DNA from: Raffaelea ambrosiae
Taxonomy: Eukaryota > Ascomycota > Sordariomycetes > Ophiostomatales > Ophiostomataceae
Direction of reading: 5' to 3'
Length of the DNA stretch: 64,000 nt
Assembly: GCA_002778195.1 (NCBI GenBank)
Contig: PCDI01000017.1
Coordinates: 200,119-264,118, forward strand
Position 1 is the stretch's first letter. Each line of letters starts with the position of its first letter. The translations under genes and the position numbers were made by a program. Under the pieces are notes generated by a model that saw only the letters and a program-made list of their open reading frames with translations, was not told where the DNA came from and did not search any database. Shown piece after piece: positions 13,101 to 26,645 of the stretch.

Positions 13101-13850
13101 TCCTTCCGCGTGCTGTCGCCCTGCTGGCGTCTGGGATGGCGGTCGCTCTTACCATGTTCCGTCATTATGTGACGCATCCAGCAGAAAATTAAGAGCTGCT
13201 AACGTCTGCCTATGACCCCCGGCAGTCAGAACCCCTTCCCTGTGGCACGGATCCGGAGGGAGGGGAGAGGGTCTTTATTTTTTATTTTCATTGCCCCTTC
13301 GTTCCTTCCCGACCGGGCGGTTTCCTTTTTCGACCTGGCCTCGCAGAATCCTGTGTATTAATGACTGCTGGGCAGCAGGAATTGGACCACAGTCAACAGT
13401 TGGCATGGCGAGATGTCTGGGTGCGTCTGGCGGCGACGATGGAGTCTTTGCCGCGTTTTTCTTTGCCTCCCTTTCCGCCCAAACCGGCAGTTGCGAACCG
13501 CGAAAATTCCAGGTTGTCACCTGCTCGAGCTACATGCACCGCGAGGCTACCTGGCCTTTTAGTTCTTTCCCATCTTGGCTCTCTTTCCGTTTCTTTCGTG
13601 CCCTGTGTTGTCTTGTCTTGTCTTTTCTGCTCGTTTCCTTTCTTTTCCTCCACCCCCCTGTCTCGTTTTAACGCCACCTCGTCTTCATGTATGTCCCTTC
13701 GGCTCCCCTGCCTCATTTTCGTTGCTGGTTCTTGCTAGAGGAGTTGTTGCTTGTCGCCGTCCCATGCCTTCTGAAACAGCATGCACAGCCTATTGTTCTC
13801 ACCATTCCTTTGGTACCAAGTTTTTTGGTTCCATGTGTCTTTGGGCCCCG
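10111..13850. other. Gene-free segment with poly-G tract (desert part 3)
   Basis: No gene supported. It contains the long G tract at 10773-10801, an AT-rich patch near 12767-12795, one exact TACATAGTA (11771) and three TACGAGTA octamers (11024, 11908, 12405); the last two are both followed by TGC. Frames of 100-180 codons exist but show no recognisable domain, and they overlap frames of similar length on the other strand. Confidence 0.65.
10773..10801 (+). repeat. Poly-G tract G21-T-G7
   Basis: Twenty-one G, one T, then seven G on the + strand. G runs this long can form G-quadruplexes and are error-prone in sequencing and assembly. Related homopolymers are C13 at 16965-16977, C18 at 26093-26110 and the G run beside the assembly gap at 31371. 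Confidence 0.9.
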
Positions 13851-16800
13851 CGTATCAACTAATCACTATAAGTAACTAGGTGCTGTTGTACACAAGGTAC
13901 ATAGCACTTCCACGACCTGGTATCTGCCTCCTTGTTCTGTTTTCCGCTCTGCACTATTGGCTCGTTTGTTTTTGCCGCCGGAAAAACTCTTACCAATGGA
14001 GCCCTGCTTGCATCTTCTCCCCTGTTCTTGTCCTTGTCTCTCGTCCTTCACACCCTCACGAACTCGTATGTTTTCTTTTGAAGCCTTCGTCGTCGGAGCA
14101 CTATTCAACTAGGGGCTGCAGGAATGGTCTGATAGCTTTCGGGGTAGGAGGGAGCTGTAGAGGTGTATCTGACGAGTGAGATACAAGGAAAGGATGGCGC
14201 TAGCCACTCCTGTGTGCTTTCATAGGCGCCACCACTCTGTACTCGTACATGGTAGAACACCCAAAGTAGATAGCTGGGATCTGGCCCTGCTTGTCAATTC
14301 CATCCAATCCAGATCTGGCACAGATCTTGAGCATAACTTTTGCCCGACACTCCTTCCGGAAAGCCGAGCATTCCTTTGCACCCACCAGACGGGCAGCGGA
14401 CTGCTTGATGTCTCCTGTCCCAGCGTGTGACCAGCTGGTGGGAAAGAATTGCAATCAGGACGAACAAAAGTACGGGAAGTTTGCCAGCGCAAGATACAGT
14501 GTATTTCCGTTCCAGAAACGCCATTGTATTTTTGCTGGGCTGTGTCTCGGCCAGTTTCCGCTCCTGTCACCATATGGCCGTTCTCATATCCCAAACCGGC
14601 CTCTCGCATCTAGGTGGTGTTCCCATGAAACACGCCTGCAAAGAAAAGCAAAATGCAATAAAATGGAAACCGTGTGCAGAGGAACGAGATGGCCATCCGC
14701 CTAGCCAGGCTGGTGGTGACAGTGGACGACCACGTACATACCATAGTAGTAGGAAAGCGACGAAGACCCTAGATCCTTGCCTGTTCCTGATCGGCAAGCA
14801 GGAGTAAACCGACCAGTAACCGTTTTCCACACCTTTTTCTGTTTTCTGCGAGTGGCTCTCCGTTCTCCCCCCTTCTTCGCTTCATCTCCACACCCACCAC
14901 GTTCTTCTCCCCTCATTTCAGCAAGACCAATCACTGGCTCGTCACACAATCCAAGCACAACACCATTGTGATTGGCTCACTGGGCTGCTACCGAGAAGTT
15001 AAGGCTGGGGGAGAGGCAGGTCCGGCCTTGCAGCCGCGTCTTGCTGCAAGATACTACATAGTTAGTATGTATGTGACAGTATTTGGCATGCCGCCAAGCA
15101 CTCGGCTGGGTTCAGTCCTCAGATGTCGTCCTTGCTTCCACAAACTCTGTGCTAGAAAGCAGCACCAAGGAAGACAGCTCAACTACAGGCAAGATACGGT
15201 GCACACAGTATTGCCCAGTGCCTCGTAAAAGGAGAAAAAGCAAGAGAATAGGGGCAAAGATTTCAAGCCAGTTGCGCTGCTGTGGACCATCTTTCTTGAC
15301 CCCCACCCCAAGAACGCGACTTGCTTGCTCCACTTGTTGCTTCCTTTCCCTCGTGGGTATGGCGTACTCGTAGCTTGGTGGCATGGACGCAACGAGACAC
15401 AGTCTTTGTTACTACGAGTACATAGTATGTACTATGTATGTTTTGCCCGATCCCTTGTATCTTACCTTGCCCCGCCTCGCCTCGTGCAATGGCTTCTAGC
15501 GGGCATCGCTTGGGTATTTCAAGCCCAGCAAATAACAACCCCTGCAGCGACAGAGTCTCCGTCGTATTGGTTTCTCTCAGGATTGTGGCAATGGAACCAG
15601 ATGTGTCTGCAAGTCGTGCCAATGCGACTCTTGCTGGAATGGTCTACTCACGCCGACGTTCTTGTGTGAAGAAAAGTCTAACCAAGGCCAACAGATACTC
15701 GAGGATGTACCGCCATACTGCGTTTGTAGTAGTGCTCTGAAACGAGGTTGGCTATGCAAGGAAGCCGTAGTAGGCACAGGAGACACGTGCTAGCCAACCA
15801 CTCAGCGACGAGCAAGACTGAATGCTATTGGTTTGGGACCAGATGCCGTCAGCTTTTTGTGGGGTAGGCCGGCTTAGGTAGCTGTGCTGCATTTAGGGAT
15901 GTTGGCTGGTGTTCAGAATCTCGGTAGCCGATGCAAGCTGAGAATCTTCTGCCAGGCGAGGTTACATCGGAGCAAAAGTGAATAGCCTCGTTTGTTGTGC
16001 TGTCCCGCTGCCACCCTGTGTCTTTAGGACCAACAGGCTCCGGAACTACAACGCACTATTAGTAGACCACGCGGACGAGTTGTACGAGTAGTCAACGACA
16101 GCTTGACTTTCCGGTCGAGCAGTGGAGAACCGGGGCATTGCACGCCGGGCAGGGGATCATACGTGCGCCGTAGTGGGTGTGAATGGATGTGGAGAGAACC
16201 GAGGTCAGAGAAATGCGGTGTGCGATGTGTGAATGTCGAAACTGAAAAAAGCCATGGTGTAACTTAAGTATGTCCTATGAGTGGTAGCAGCAAGGGCTGT
16301 TCTGACTGCCACCACGTTTTTGCACGCTTCGTCTCCTCTCTTTTGTATCTGGTTTGCCTCAGAGCCCCATTTGCTGGTTCGGATATTCACCTGCCCCCTC
16401 TCTTGGCAACGGCAAATGCCGGTGTCGTATAATTAGGGCGGGCAAGTCCACCCTCAGTCATGGTCGATACTACGCGGTATGGTACCTTTTGCTGTCCGAC
16501 GAGCAGAGGCGGCGGACCACATTCTCCGTTACGAAACTGATCCACTGGAACTCGTGGTGGCAACTACCACGGTTCCTTGTAACGCTGTGGCCACGGCGAG
16601 ACAACATTGTTGGCGCTGGTGACGTTGTGGTCCAGTACGAGGCGAGGCATTCGTAGTGTGAAAGCCGGCGGCAGCGATCACGTCCCAAGGATTGCACGCC
16701 TACCATAGTAGCAAGGAGTAAAAATAACAATCAAACCATGCCAAAATCAGACTGCGCGAGAACTGCGTCTGCAAGCGCCGCCTAGTAGAGATCAAACAAG

Positions 16801-19800
16801 GGGCGGATGGCGGGTGTGGGAACCCGATAGCGCCTGAACAGGCACAAATGTGCTTGTAATACGGCAGCCCGCCGCAGAGTACTATGTACATCTAGTGTTG
16901 CCATGCGAGACGGGAGTGATCGTTGGTGCGTGCGCTGGAGCAGCTTTCCAGTGGCCAGAAACCGCCCCCCCCCCCCCGGTCGGAATGATTCGTCTAGAAG
17001 TTCGGATGGCAAGAGCCAGGTCAAGCCAATCGCCAGCGTGTTCTGGGTCGTGATACATCCACACTTCCATAATCAGATATTGTACGCCGTGGTATATTGC
17101 TCTTTGCGTCAAAACGGCAGAGCGACAGAAAATGAGAGCAGCTGAATCTCACCCACGGACACGAGAGTCGACCACTGGGCAAAAAAAATACCCAGGCGGA
17201 AGGCAAGACGGCAAAACCAAGCGCAGGCTTTTCTTTTCTTCTCAGAAACCAGCAGAGAACCGCTGGCCAGAAACAGAGCTAAGAGCAAGGCGTCGCACAG
17301 AATGAGGCAAGAGGCCGAAGCTGTCGCCTAGACGAGAAAGGGGACGAAATGCTAGTTTCGGTGAAATGTGTTCAGTTTGTTTTGGGGTCTTATCCGCCAC
17401 CAGCCGACTGGCTCGGGTCATGGCGATCGGCAGCCCTGAAATTTTAGACGCGGAGGTTCAGACTTAGACCCAGGCTCAGTAGAGTCACAGAGCGTTGCGG
17501 AAGGAAGTGGAGATGTGTGACAACGCCAGGCCAAGAAAAAGAAAGGAAAGAGAAACAAGCAGGGGCAGCACTGGCCTTTGGAGAAAAAGAAGAAGACAAA
17601 AAAAAAAGCAAGTTGGGCGCGGCCGAGATGGTCCACAGGGGGCAGACGTAGCCGGCCGCGAATACAGTGTCAGACAGTCGGTGCAAAGAGAAGGCAAGAG
17701 CAGCCGCCAACATGCCACACGGGTCGCTCCTGCCATATGGCATAAACAACTGGGACGGCTGGGCAAAAGAGAAACGCAGATGGCCTATGCATTATTTCAG
17801 TCGAGGAAGGCGCGCCAGACAGAAGGTGCTCGCGAGAGCGAGGAAAACGGGCTCCAGACGCCCCTTCCCTTCTTGCAAATTAACTACGCCCGTGCGCGAG
17901 CACAGTGGATTGGCACAACCACCATGTTTGGGCGAGGCTTGGTTCGCCAGCTGCTGGGAAGGTGCTGGGAAGGTTCGACCCCGGCAATACGGAAACGATG
18001 TGCTGCCGAGCAAATCCATCCAGCATCCCACAAGCACCGTCGTCAATGACACGCCGCAGGCCAGCACGCAGCACCTGACGGCTTGGCACGACACCAGAGA
18101 CACCGGGACGCGGCTTACCAAAGTCGGGCACAGCACACAGACGGTGGCAAACGGCGTGTTAACGATCTATATTTACCCTGGCAAGCCAGCTTGCCCACTG
18201 CCATGTGTGTCGTATCGCCCTTACTTACATCCAGCCATGAGGCGAACTCTGTCTGATGTGCGCGCCGCCAGCGGGCAATGCGCCCTCCCTACCAGTGTGG
18301 TTGCATGTGGAGCATGCAGATTGCCAGGAGGGATTAACACAGGCGGCATAAGAACGAGACTGACAATGGTGCAACGCTGCGACGAGGTGCCACCCCCTTC
18401 GTGCCCCTTGTCGTTAATGAAGCAGTGTTATGACATTTGTGGTCTGTTCACAGGGCCAACGACGAAAAAAATAAAAGACTTGAAATGGCAGAGAAAAAAG
18501 CAATCACGCACAGCATGCAAACCATCAGAAAGTACTCGAGCGCACGTCCATCGGCCGTCGCGAGCCAATGCCAATGCCAGATACCCCCTCGCAAGACCTG
18601 GTGGGTGATTTGACCTCCTTCTCTTCAGGGACCAATGCCCTGACCAGACCCGGCCGCTAAGCATTGCCTATTCTTGATACAGCGCCGAGGGTGAGCGGGG
18701 GAGGAGAGGCATCATGGAGCCATTCGGGCAGGCCATGCTCTACGAGTAGTATGTAGCTTACCCATCCAGGGAGGATCTGCACAACGCTACCGTCTACTCG
18801 TAAGGTTCAGACGAGGGTGCTAGACTGTTCCGCCAGCCCCCTCTGGCGACCATGCGGATCGTTTTCTCTATTTTTTCTTCTCGCTCACTCTCTGGCACAA
18901 TCAAATAGGAGCAGTACGTCGAGTAGAGCAAGCGCGGCACACCACAGCTGTATCCTCGAACAGAGACATGCCATTCGCAAGCAGGCGGCGCTAAGCTGCA
19001 GAGACGAGGGCCGCAGGCCTGAGGTGTGCGTTGCGGAGCTGAGACCTCTGCGTAAAAGCATCACCAGAGGGCAGAGAAAGCTCAAAGAGCTCATCTACTA
19101 CACCGTATTGGTCCTTTATTGGCAGGTGGCGGCATCGGCATACAACCGTAGCATTGAGGGCTTTTGTCTATTAGCCTTCTCAGGGGAGTTGCGTGCTCTT
19201 ATGTTTTTTTTTTCTCTCTCTCTCTCTCTTCCAGGTTCGGTTGGTTGGTTGACTGCTTGGGCTTTGCCGTTCGGTGAAGCGCTATCCCACATCACGTCTC
19301 GACTTTGCCTCATATTCTTTTTGGGACTGCATTGTTCTCTCTGCACTCCCTCCCGTACATAGTACACCCTTGCTTGCCGGTACTTTCAACTGTCAACGCA
19401 TGGCGGGACCACACAGGCATCCAGCCTCACCTGAAGCGATGATGGGGAGCGTCGCTTGGTTGATTCAATTGTGGTTACCAAGACAGTATGTCTTGGTTCG
19501 AACACCAACCAGAACTCTGCAAGGAGCGAGAGAAAGTACACATACGACATGCAGGAGCATACTGCTTTGCACAACAAGACTCTCGAGTTGTCTGGACTTG
19601 TCTGGACTTGTCCACAGTTGTGAGACCCAAAGAAAACGAAGGTAACAATATCAACAACAGAAACAAGAAACATGCGCAAAATCGATTGTGAACAGGAAGA
19701 ATTCTACTACATACAAAGTAACTAATTATCTTAGTTAACTAGTTAGCACATAAAAAAGCAAACTGCTGCGCTGCACAACCCAGCATTTCCTTCTGGGAAC

Positions 19801-20800
19801 AATCCTCTTCTTTCTCTCCCATAACCAAAAATTCTCGCGCCTTGAGCGGTCTACTCGTATCTTGTACCGTAGGATAATCCTGTTGGTCACTCAAACGCTT
19901 GTTGTATCCGACTAGCGGCCTTCTCAGTTGATGGGTCCCCTTCCCATAGACGGTATGGTCAACTTTTGAGACGCATATTGTTCGTGTCTTTACCGCTTTG
20001 CCGGCGACCCATGCCTAGCTGGCGATTGGCTCTTTCTTCTCAACAAAGCACGCAGAGCTTGAACGACCATCTTGTAATGCAAGGTTGGATGCATGACATG
20101 TGCAGACCGAGTATTTTTTACGTGGGACATCATGCTTCTTAACTACATACCAAGAGATCCAGGCAAAACAAGCACAGGCAGACATCACGTTTCGGACGTT
20201 CTTACCGAAGAAGGCAAGAGCATCGGGCGAAACCCCTACGGCAGCAACACAAAAGGGAGGGACCATGAAAGCAGAAGCCAACGGACGAGAAAGCAAGCCA
20301 AAAACACACGAATGATATACCAGAAATGGAAACCAAATTGAGACTGCCTAGATAAATAAAGCACAGAAGAATCGCCCGACATGAAAGAGAAAGAAGAAGG
20401 GGGAAACACAATCGGCAGAATCGACAGAATCGACGAAAGCAACCGTAAGAAACGACAAGTAACAGCGGGGCGTTGTACCGGAATGGAGATTTCTACTAGA
20501 GGCCGGTGGACCAGATAAATGGTGAGGCCAAAAAAGAAAGCATCATCAACGCCTAGGGCGCAGGGGGCAAGACTATTGCCCGTTTGCATGTGTTTCCCAG
20601 CGCACGCAAAAAGCTGGCCGAGCGAAGCCACAATCTTAGTTATTTTACTAACAGCTTAGAAGGTCTGTAGAATTCGACGGAATGGGCGACTTGCAGCAAT
20701 GGCCTGCAGCACTGAGATTGGCTCATATCACCAGGTATTAGAGGCCATCCCAGAAAACACAACACAATGGTAAGATTCCTACGTCGCATGTCGAACGAGT
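13851..20800. other. Gene-free segment, dense in TACGAGTA/TACATAGTA motifs (desert part 4)
   Basis: No gene supported. The longest frame (313 codons from 17667, + strand) is basic, Arg/Thr/Pro-rich and has no recognisable fold; I treat it as chance. The segment carries exact TACGAGTA or TACTCGTA octamers at 14240, 15365, 15413, 16083, 18741, 18795 and 19852, and TACATAGTA-type nonamers at 15419, 15430, 16880 and 19356. A B-box-like GGTTCGAAC near 19495 does not sit in a tRNA cloverleaf. Confidence 0.65.
15413..15438. repeat. Composite of octamer TACGAGTA and a TACATAGTA inverted repeat
   Basis: TACGAGTA at 15413-15420 overlaps the left arm of an inverted repeat with 9-nt arms, TACATAGTA (15419-15427) and TACTATGTA (15430-15438), separated by two bases. 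Another TACTCGTA lies 40 nt upstream at 15365. This places both dispersed motifs of the window in one short element. Confidence 0.75.
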
Positions 20801-22208
20801 GAGGGGATTAGGTAGAAGACTGCAGGTGAAAAGAAACAAAAATCCCAGAACGAATATCAGTCCCCATCAAAAGAAGAAAAAGAACGAAAGAACGAAAGAA
20901 GCCCGGCATATTTACCACACACAAAAAAGAAACCACGAAAAAGAAATTCAAGATCCAAAATCCAAAATCCAGGATCCAGGCAACTGGCAACCGACAACTG
21001 GCCACAACATAGACAGCAAGACACCTGTTGTCTTCGATACTAATTGTTTTGTGCAGGCAACAGCAGAAACATACATATCTCGTACTAGGGTGTGCGAATG
21101 GACATTCCATTGATGGGAATTAACACAAATTGACAACACAGCATAGTTCAATTTGCTCCTTGCCAACTCAGCACATTGCAGTTGTGCCTCGTATTGTGGT
21201 ATCTTGCATAATATACCCAAGCAAACTGTAGTGGCAAGATAGCAAAGTAGAGATGAAAACCAAAACCGGCATTCTACAGGAGGGTCGCTATTTTCGGTGT
21301 GGTGTGGTTTATGCAATTACGGAGAATGTCGGGCTAACCAAACTTGAGGCCCGAGGCGTTTGAGAGCCGGACCGGCACAGGCAAGCGCGGTGGAGGGCCA
21401 GCAACAACAAAAGACTGCAGAGAGGGACTTGTCGTACTCGCAAAAACGACAGAGCCAGCAGGACGAGTGAAAGGGGGCTTAAAAAATACCAGGAAAGGGC
21501 AAAAAGAGCAAAGAGCAATAGAAGAAAAAGAAAAAGCGACGAAAGCGAAACTAGAAAAAGCATAGAATAAAAGCAGCAAAAAGACCGTGCGCTAGTACGG
21601 CTAGCGCGAGGAACCAAGAGAGCAACGGCCAACGGAGCACTCTGGCAAAGCGGATCCTGGTTCGAGAAAGAAGAGATACTAGTTTACGAGAGGAGCACCT
21701 GGCATCGCAGACGAAAGCGAGAATTGCACTCCTCCCCCCCCCCCAAAAAATAAATAAATAAAAATACATAATAAATAAATCAAATATAAAAAAAGACAAC
21801 AATTGTGCGTGGTGATTGCTCGAAAAGGAAGGGGCGCTATGCATCTAACATGTGGCAGGTGCGGAGGGCATACGCCGGACATCCAACTCGCACCTTCCCA
21901 CGAAGACGACCACAGACGAGGAAAGAGCTGTCGGCGCACCACTCAGATGGACAAGTAACTACTATGTAAATACATTGCTATGCATCTTGCACCGCACACA
22001 CGAGGATGGCCTCTGCTGTCGCACGCAGGCACTACCAGCAGACACCTTGCACGCCCAACGGCCCAACTCGACGGCTGAAGGGTCCTGCCGGGGATAGCAC
22101 CACGGCCCAAGCTTGCTGCAGGCAAGGAATTGCGCACAAAGAAGTGGCCCGGCCTCCATTTTGCTCATTTGCTCGCGTTGCTCCTTGCAGCGTGATATGC
22201 TACCAATG

Positions 22209-22226
22209 TACGAGTACGTACTCGTA
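22209..22226. repeat. 18-bp perfect palindrome of two TACGAGTA half-sites
   Basis: TACGAGTA at 22209-22216 and its reverse complement TACTCGTA at 22219-22226 are joined by CG, so the 18-bp element is perfectly self-complementary. It could be a dimeric protein-binding site or hairpin; no function is shown. Confidence 0.85.
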
Positions 22227-25200
22227 TGTAGCCACACTGTAAGTGCAGGAGCTGGGTGCAACCCTTTAGGCAAGAGCGACCAGGGTGTGGACTCGTCCCT
22301 GCCCTTTTTATTCTTTGGGCCATTCCCCCTTCCCTCCCTGTCGGGAACAAATGTGGTCCCTCCACCCCCTGGAGTAGTAGCACTTCTGCATGGATGCTGT
22401 TCGCTGCCTTCGAGATACGCATTCCAGTCCCAACGAAAAGCCCACTTGCCTGCACAACGGTTGTTCGCGCCACCTCCCCCCCTCTCCAGGCACATCGCAC
22501 ACAACTAGCAGGAGACGGGTACCGTGTGCGCTGCATGCACAAGTGGCTTGTGTTTGTCCCTGGCCGCGATTCTGTCTCTGCTTGGCAGGAGCTCCGTCGG
22601 TCCCTCCTTCCCAGTCGGGCCATGCATGTCTCTCTGCCTGTCTGTCTTGCTGCCTCCTGTGTCTCGCGATCTGCGCCATCGATTCTCTGGCCCAGGCAGT
22701 CCCTTTGTCCATTTTCTCTGCGCTCTATGCATGCTCTGCTCGCTCTGCTACGCCTTCGTCCTGACCAGACTTCGTGTTCCCCCAAACCCGGCCTGTGAGC
22801 CCCGTCCCGCACACGCTCTCTCTGAGACCTCCCAGTTGACCCTGGCTGGGTGCTCAGCGTCCCAGATATCTGACTATGGAGCCCTGCCAGCCAATTATTC
22901 CACCAGATGGACCTCTGTGCCCTTCTCGTGCCCCTCCTCCTGCTTCTCTGGCCTTTCCCATCCTCTCCGGAGCTCGCTGTCCCTTTCTGCACTTTGGCAC
23001 TTTTGCAGGCCTGCTCTGCATCCTCTTCCACCAACACCCGCAGCCACCTGCTCAAGCCCGTCTTTTTTTTTTTTTTTTCCTCGTCTCTTCGTCTCTCTCG
23101 TCTCTCTCGTCTCTCTGCTCCCGCTGCTCGCCTGCCCAACCCCCCTCTTCTGTCCTGCCTCGTCCCATCTCCCGCTGACATCCCTGCTTCGGGGAAGTGA
23201 CTGATCAATATGCAATCCTCGGGCACGCTCTCTGACACGCTTTCTGACAGGCTCTCTGAATGCTCCCCATCCTGCCACCACCCCCCCACAGCGACGATGG
23301 GACTCCAGGCGAGACAGTTTGTCGTCTGGACCGCCTGTCAAGACGTTGAGGCCCGCATGTGAGGTGTAAGATACGAGTAGCACAATGGACATTTGTCCGT
23401 CAGATATCTTTTACACCACACATAGTGTCCCCTCCCTTGCTCCATACAACTTCTACTTCCCGGGCCTCCCCCCTCTCAGAAAAACCCTCCCAGCATATCC
23501 ACCGCTGCGCTAGAAGCTGCCATACGAGTGCATGAAAACTCCTCCTATCCGCTCTTGGATGGGTCCGCCCCCGTGATCCCAGCCTATCCCAGGCCTAGCA
23601 AACCCAGCACGCCCAGCACACACCCCCTTGCCACCACCCCCTCATGCCCATATGCCCTCCTTCACCTTGCTGTTATCCGGATCGTCGTCTTCATCTTGTT
23701 CTATCCGCTCGTGCGCTAACCGCAACAGAAGAGGGGCGCCGTGCCACTCTCCCAGCATAGCATAATAGTGTACTCCATTCCAGACAGGCACCGGCATATG
23801 CTGGCGCATTCCTTGCTCGATGGTGGTGTGTTGAGCACCTGCTTCGCTATTGTGGTGCTCTTCTCTTGGTATTTTCGCCGTTGGTCCATCAGCCTCACAA
23901 GCTGAATCGCCTCGCGAGCTCGATATCTGGCCAGCTGCATCACAGACCTCGCAAACTAATGCGGCCGCCGCCTGATTGACTGCGCGCCTGTCTTCGACCA
24001 GGGCCAGCCGACGATTTTCATACTTGGGACGCAAAGTACGAATGAGCTGCATGTAGGGCCGGGCATGATCGTGTGCCCAGCAACACCTGGTCTGACCGGA
24101 GTTCATCTCTGTTTTTTTCTGGCCGTGCTAGTTGTTCAACTTGCTGAACGAATTTTTCTGGGTTTTTTTCATTTTCTTTCTTTTTTTCCCCTTGTGATTG
24201 AGCAAAAGAGCAACCAAGACCGGGCAGCCAAGCAGCGCACAAGTACCCAGACAGAGACATGTTCACCCGCAGAATACTACTGACACGCGCCTTTGCCGAG
24301 CTGTCTTTTGGAACAGCCCGGGCCCACGCCATGAACGACATACATGTTCGCTTACAAAGTTCAGCCCAAATCCAGACACCCGCCGACTGTGGATCCCCAA
24401 CGAGCATCACGCACATCACGTACATCACGCAGACTATATGCATATCCCAGCATACTCACGGTCCCTCTAGACAACAGGAACCGCCAGGCCTACCACTCGA
24501 CATGGGTCCGTCTCGGAAAGCTCTGCTCTCCTGTAGCTGCGCTGTCTCTGCTATTTCCTCAAACTCTCCCCTCTCCCGCTATGACCAGGGCGAATAAGCA
24601 TCCCGTCAACACGATCCCAGTCATCCTCACCCCCCTCCCTCGCAAAACGTGCTCGGCGGGTCTTACACGAAACTGGGATGAGCACAGCGGGACAGTACTG
24701 GCATGGTGCAGCAGCGATAATAACCTCATCGTGATCTTGATTCCCTTGTCCGCGCCAAACAGGCTGCTGGCCACGTCCTGGGCATGGCCGGGGGGTGGGC
24801 AGAGAACAGAGCATAGATTTGCTCGCCTGGTGCCGACCTCCGGCATGCGAGACTTGCAGATTCTGCATACTGGCAGATTCTGTTTCTCGTTTCCCTTTAC
24901 GCCCCTTTATGTCTCTGTCCCCTTTTCCAGCGCCCAGATCAAGAAGAAGAAGGAAAAAGGAAATACGGACCACCCCAGAAAGCTGCTCGGCATGCCTGGT
25001 TTACCTACGCTTGTTACACCCCAGTGGTCAAGGTCCGCGGCTTGAAACCAGACGGAGAATTTGCGTGCACCATAATAGACGAAGGTGAGACCGTCAGACT
25101 GCGTGCCACTCGACCACCCGGCCAATGCAAAAGAGCAGATCCCCGGATCGTAGAAATGATCCTCCCAGGTGGACGCTTGCCACCTGGCCTGCCTTGTCTA

Positions 25201-26605
25201 AGCTGCTGTGCACATAGTAGCGGGCAAGGGGGGTCAAGAACGAGGGAGGGGGTGTGTGAGGGAGCAGCCTTTCTCTGGAGGTGGGTGATGGGAGAGCGGG
25301 AGTGTGCGTATTGCATGCGTGCGTGTCTGTGTGTCTGTCTGTCTGGGCGTTCGTCAGCAGAGCTCAGGAAACCAGTCCGCTTCAGCGGCCAGACTCTCCG
25401 GCTGCCAGGCCGGCGAGCATAAGAACACACGGGCATTCATACCAACGGGCATACAATGGATGCATGCACAATAATAGCTATTGGTAGCCAGATCGGGCTT
25501 GCCCACACCTTGCTATGCCCCAACAAGCAGCTCTCCAGCACCTTGGGAAGAAGCAGACATGGCGGGCTGCTCCACATCTGTCTGGATTGGCAGATTAACA
25601 CGACTGTTGGCCCGTCCGGGGAGGGGAGGCCCGCTCCAAAATTCATACCCCCCCCCTACAAACTCCTCCTCCTTCTCCTCCACGTCAACCCTGCAGCACG
25701 CGCACAGCACTACCCTTGCCCTTGCTCTGTTCACAACCCCATGCCATTTGCCCCGTTGGCTCTAAAGTCGCACAACCTCCGCCGTGGTCCACCGACCGAC
25801 CCGACCAACACCAAACCTACTTTCTCGAGCTACCACCGATCCTCCTACACCTTGCTAGCCAAAGCAACCAGCCTGCGCCCGTCTGCTCCAGTCTGCGCCA
25901 GTTTTCCCGGCAATACCACAGGAATGTATCTTATGTACCTAAAGAAGAAGTCCCACTGACACTCACTCCTCTAACCACAAGAGACGACCCGTCATCCTTG
26001 CCTTACCACCCCGTTTAAACGCTGTTTTGGATCGCTACGTTTTTTTTTTCTTCTTTCTTCTGTTTATCCCCCCTCTTCCTTTCCATTCTTCACCCCCCCC
26101 CCCCCCCCCCTCACCTCCCTCACCCTACCCACGTGAGGGTCCCATAAGTCATATAAGTCTTACGGCCCTCCTGTCCCCCGTCTTCTCCAACGACAACCCA
26201 CGAACTCTGTGCCATGGTTGGTATATGATTGACGAGTCCCCGATGCTGTATTGACCCGGCCATTGTGTTTTTTCTTTGTTTTGTTCCTTCTTACCGAACT
26301 GCTTTTCTTCCTCTGGGCTTGAGACGCAGCATGCTGCGTGGCTACGACTCCTTCAGGTTCTCGTCGCTCGGCATTGTTCCTTTCCTCTAGTTGTTTTGTC
26401 TTTTTGTCTTGTCACGAACAAACCCGCATCCGCCTTTGCTTGGCCAGCCTCCCCATCTATCTTCTGGCAGTCTACCAAGGACAGGCTTGTTGGACTGAAT
26501 CTGCGCTCCTCACTTGTTCTGGAAACGGGAGGCGGCTCCCAACTGACCCATCCATCTGGCTTTTCCGAGGTGACTATTTTCCGACTCGCCTGTTTATAAC
26601 CTGAG

Positions 26606-26645
26606 TGTTCGCTATTGTTCGCCATCGTTCGCCATCGTTCGCTTT
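26606..26645. repeat. Short tandem repeat, 10-nt unit GTTCGCCATC
   Basis: About four degenerate copies of a decamer containing GTTCGC occur in tandem. The 10-bp spacing equals about one helical turn, as in the unrelated repeat at 47481-47560. Confidence 0.6.

Noticed and set aside
17667..18608. 313-codon + strand ORF
   Set aside because: Composition is Arg/Thr/Pro/Ser-rich with no recognisable motif and no GC-rich codon bias like the real genes.
19440..19520. B-box-like GGTTCGAAC suggesting a tRNA
   Set aside because: No acceptor stem, A box or anticodon arm can be folded around it.
22165..23289. 374-codon minus-strand ORF, the longest in the desert
   Set aside because: Arg/Glu/Gly-rich string without domain, overlapped by similarly long frames on the other strand in a GC-richer, stop-poor stretch; no splice-linked partner seen.
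24344..25045. 233-codon + strand ORF
   Set aside because: No domain, ends in low-complexity Lys run, overlaps other frames of equal quality.
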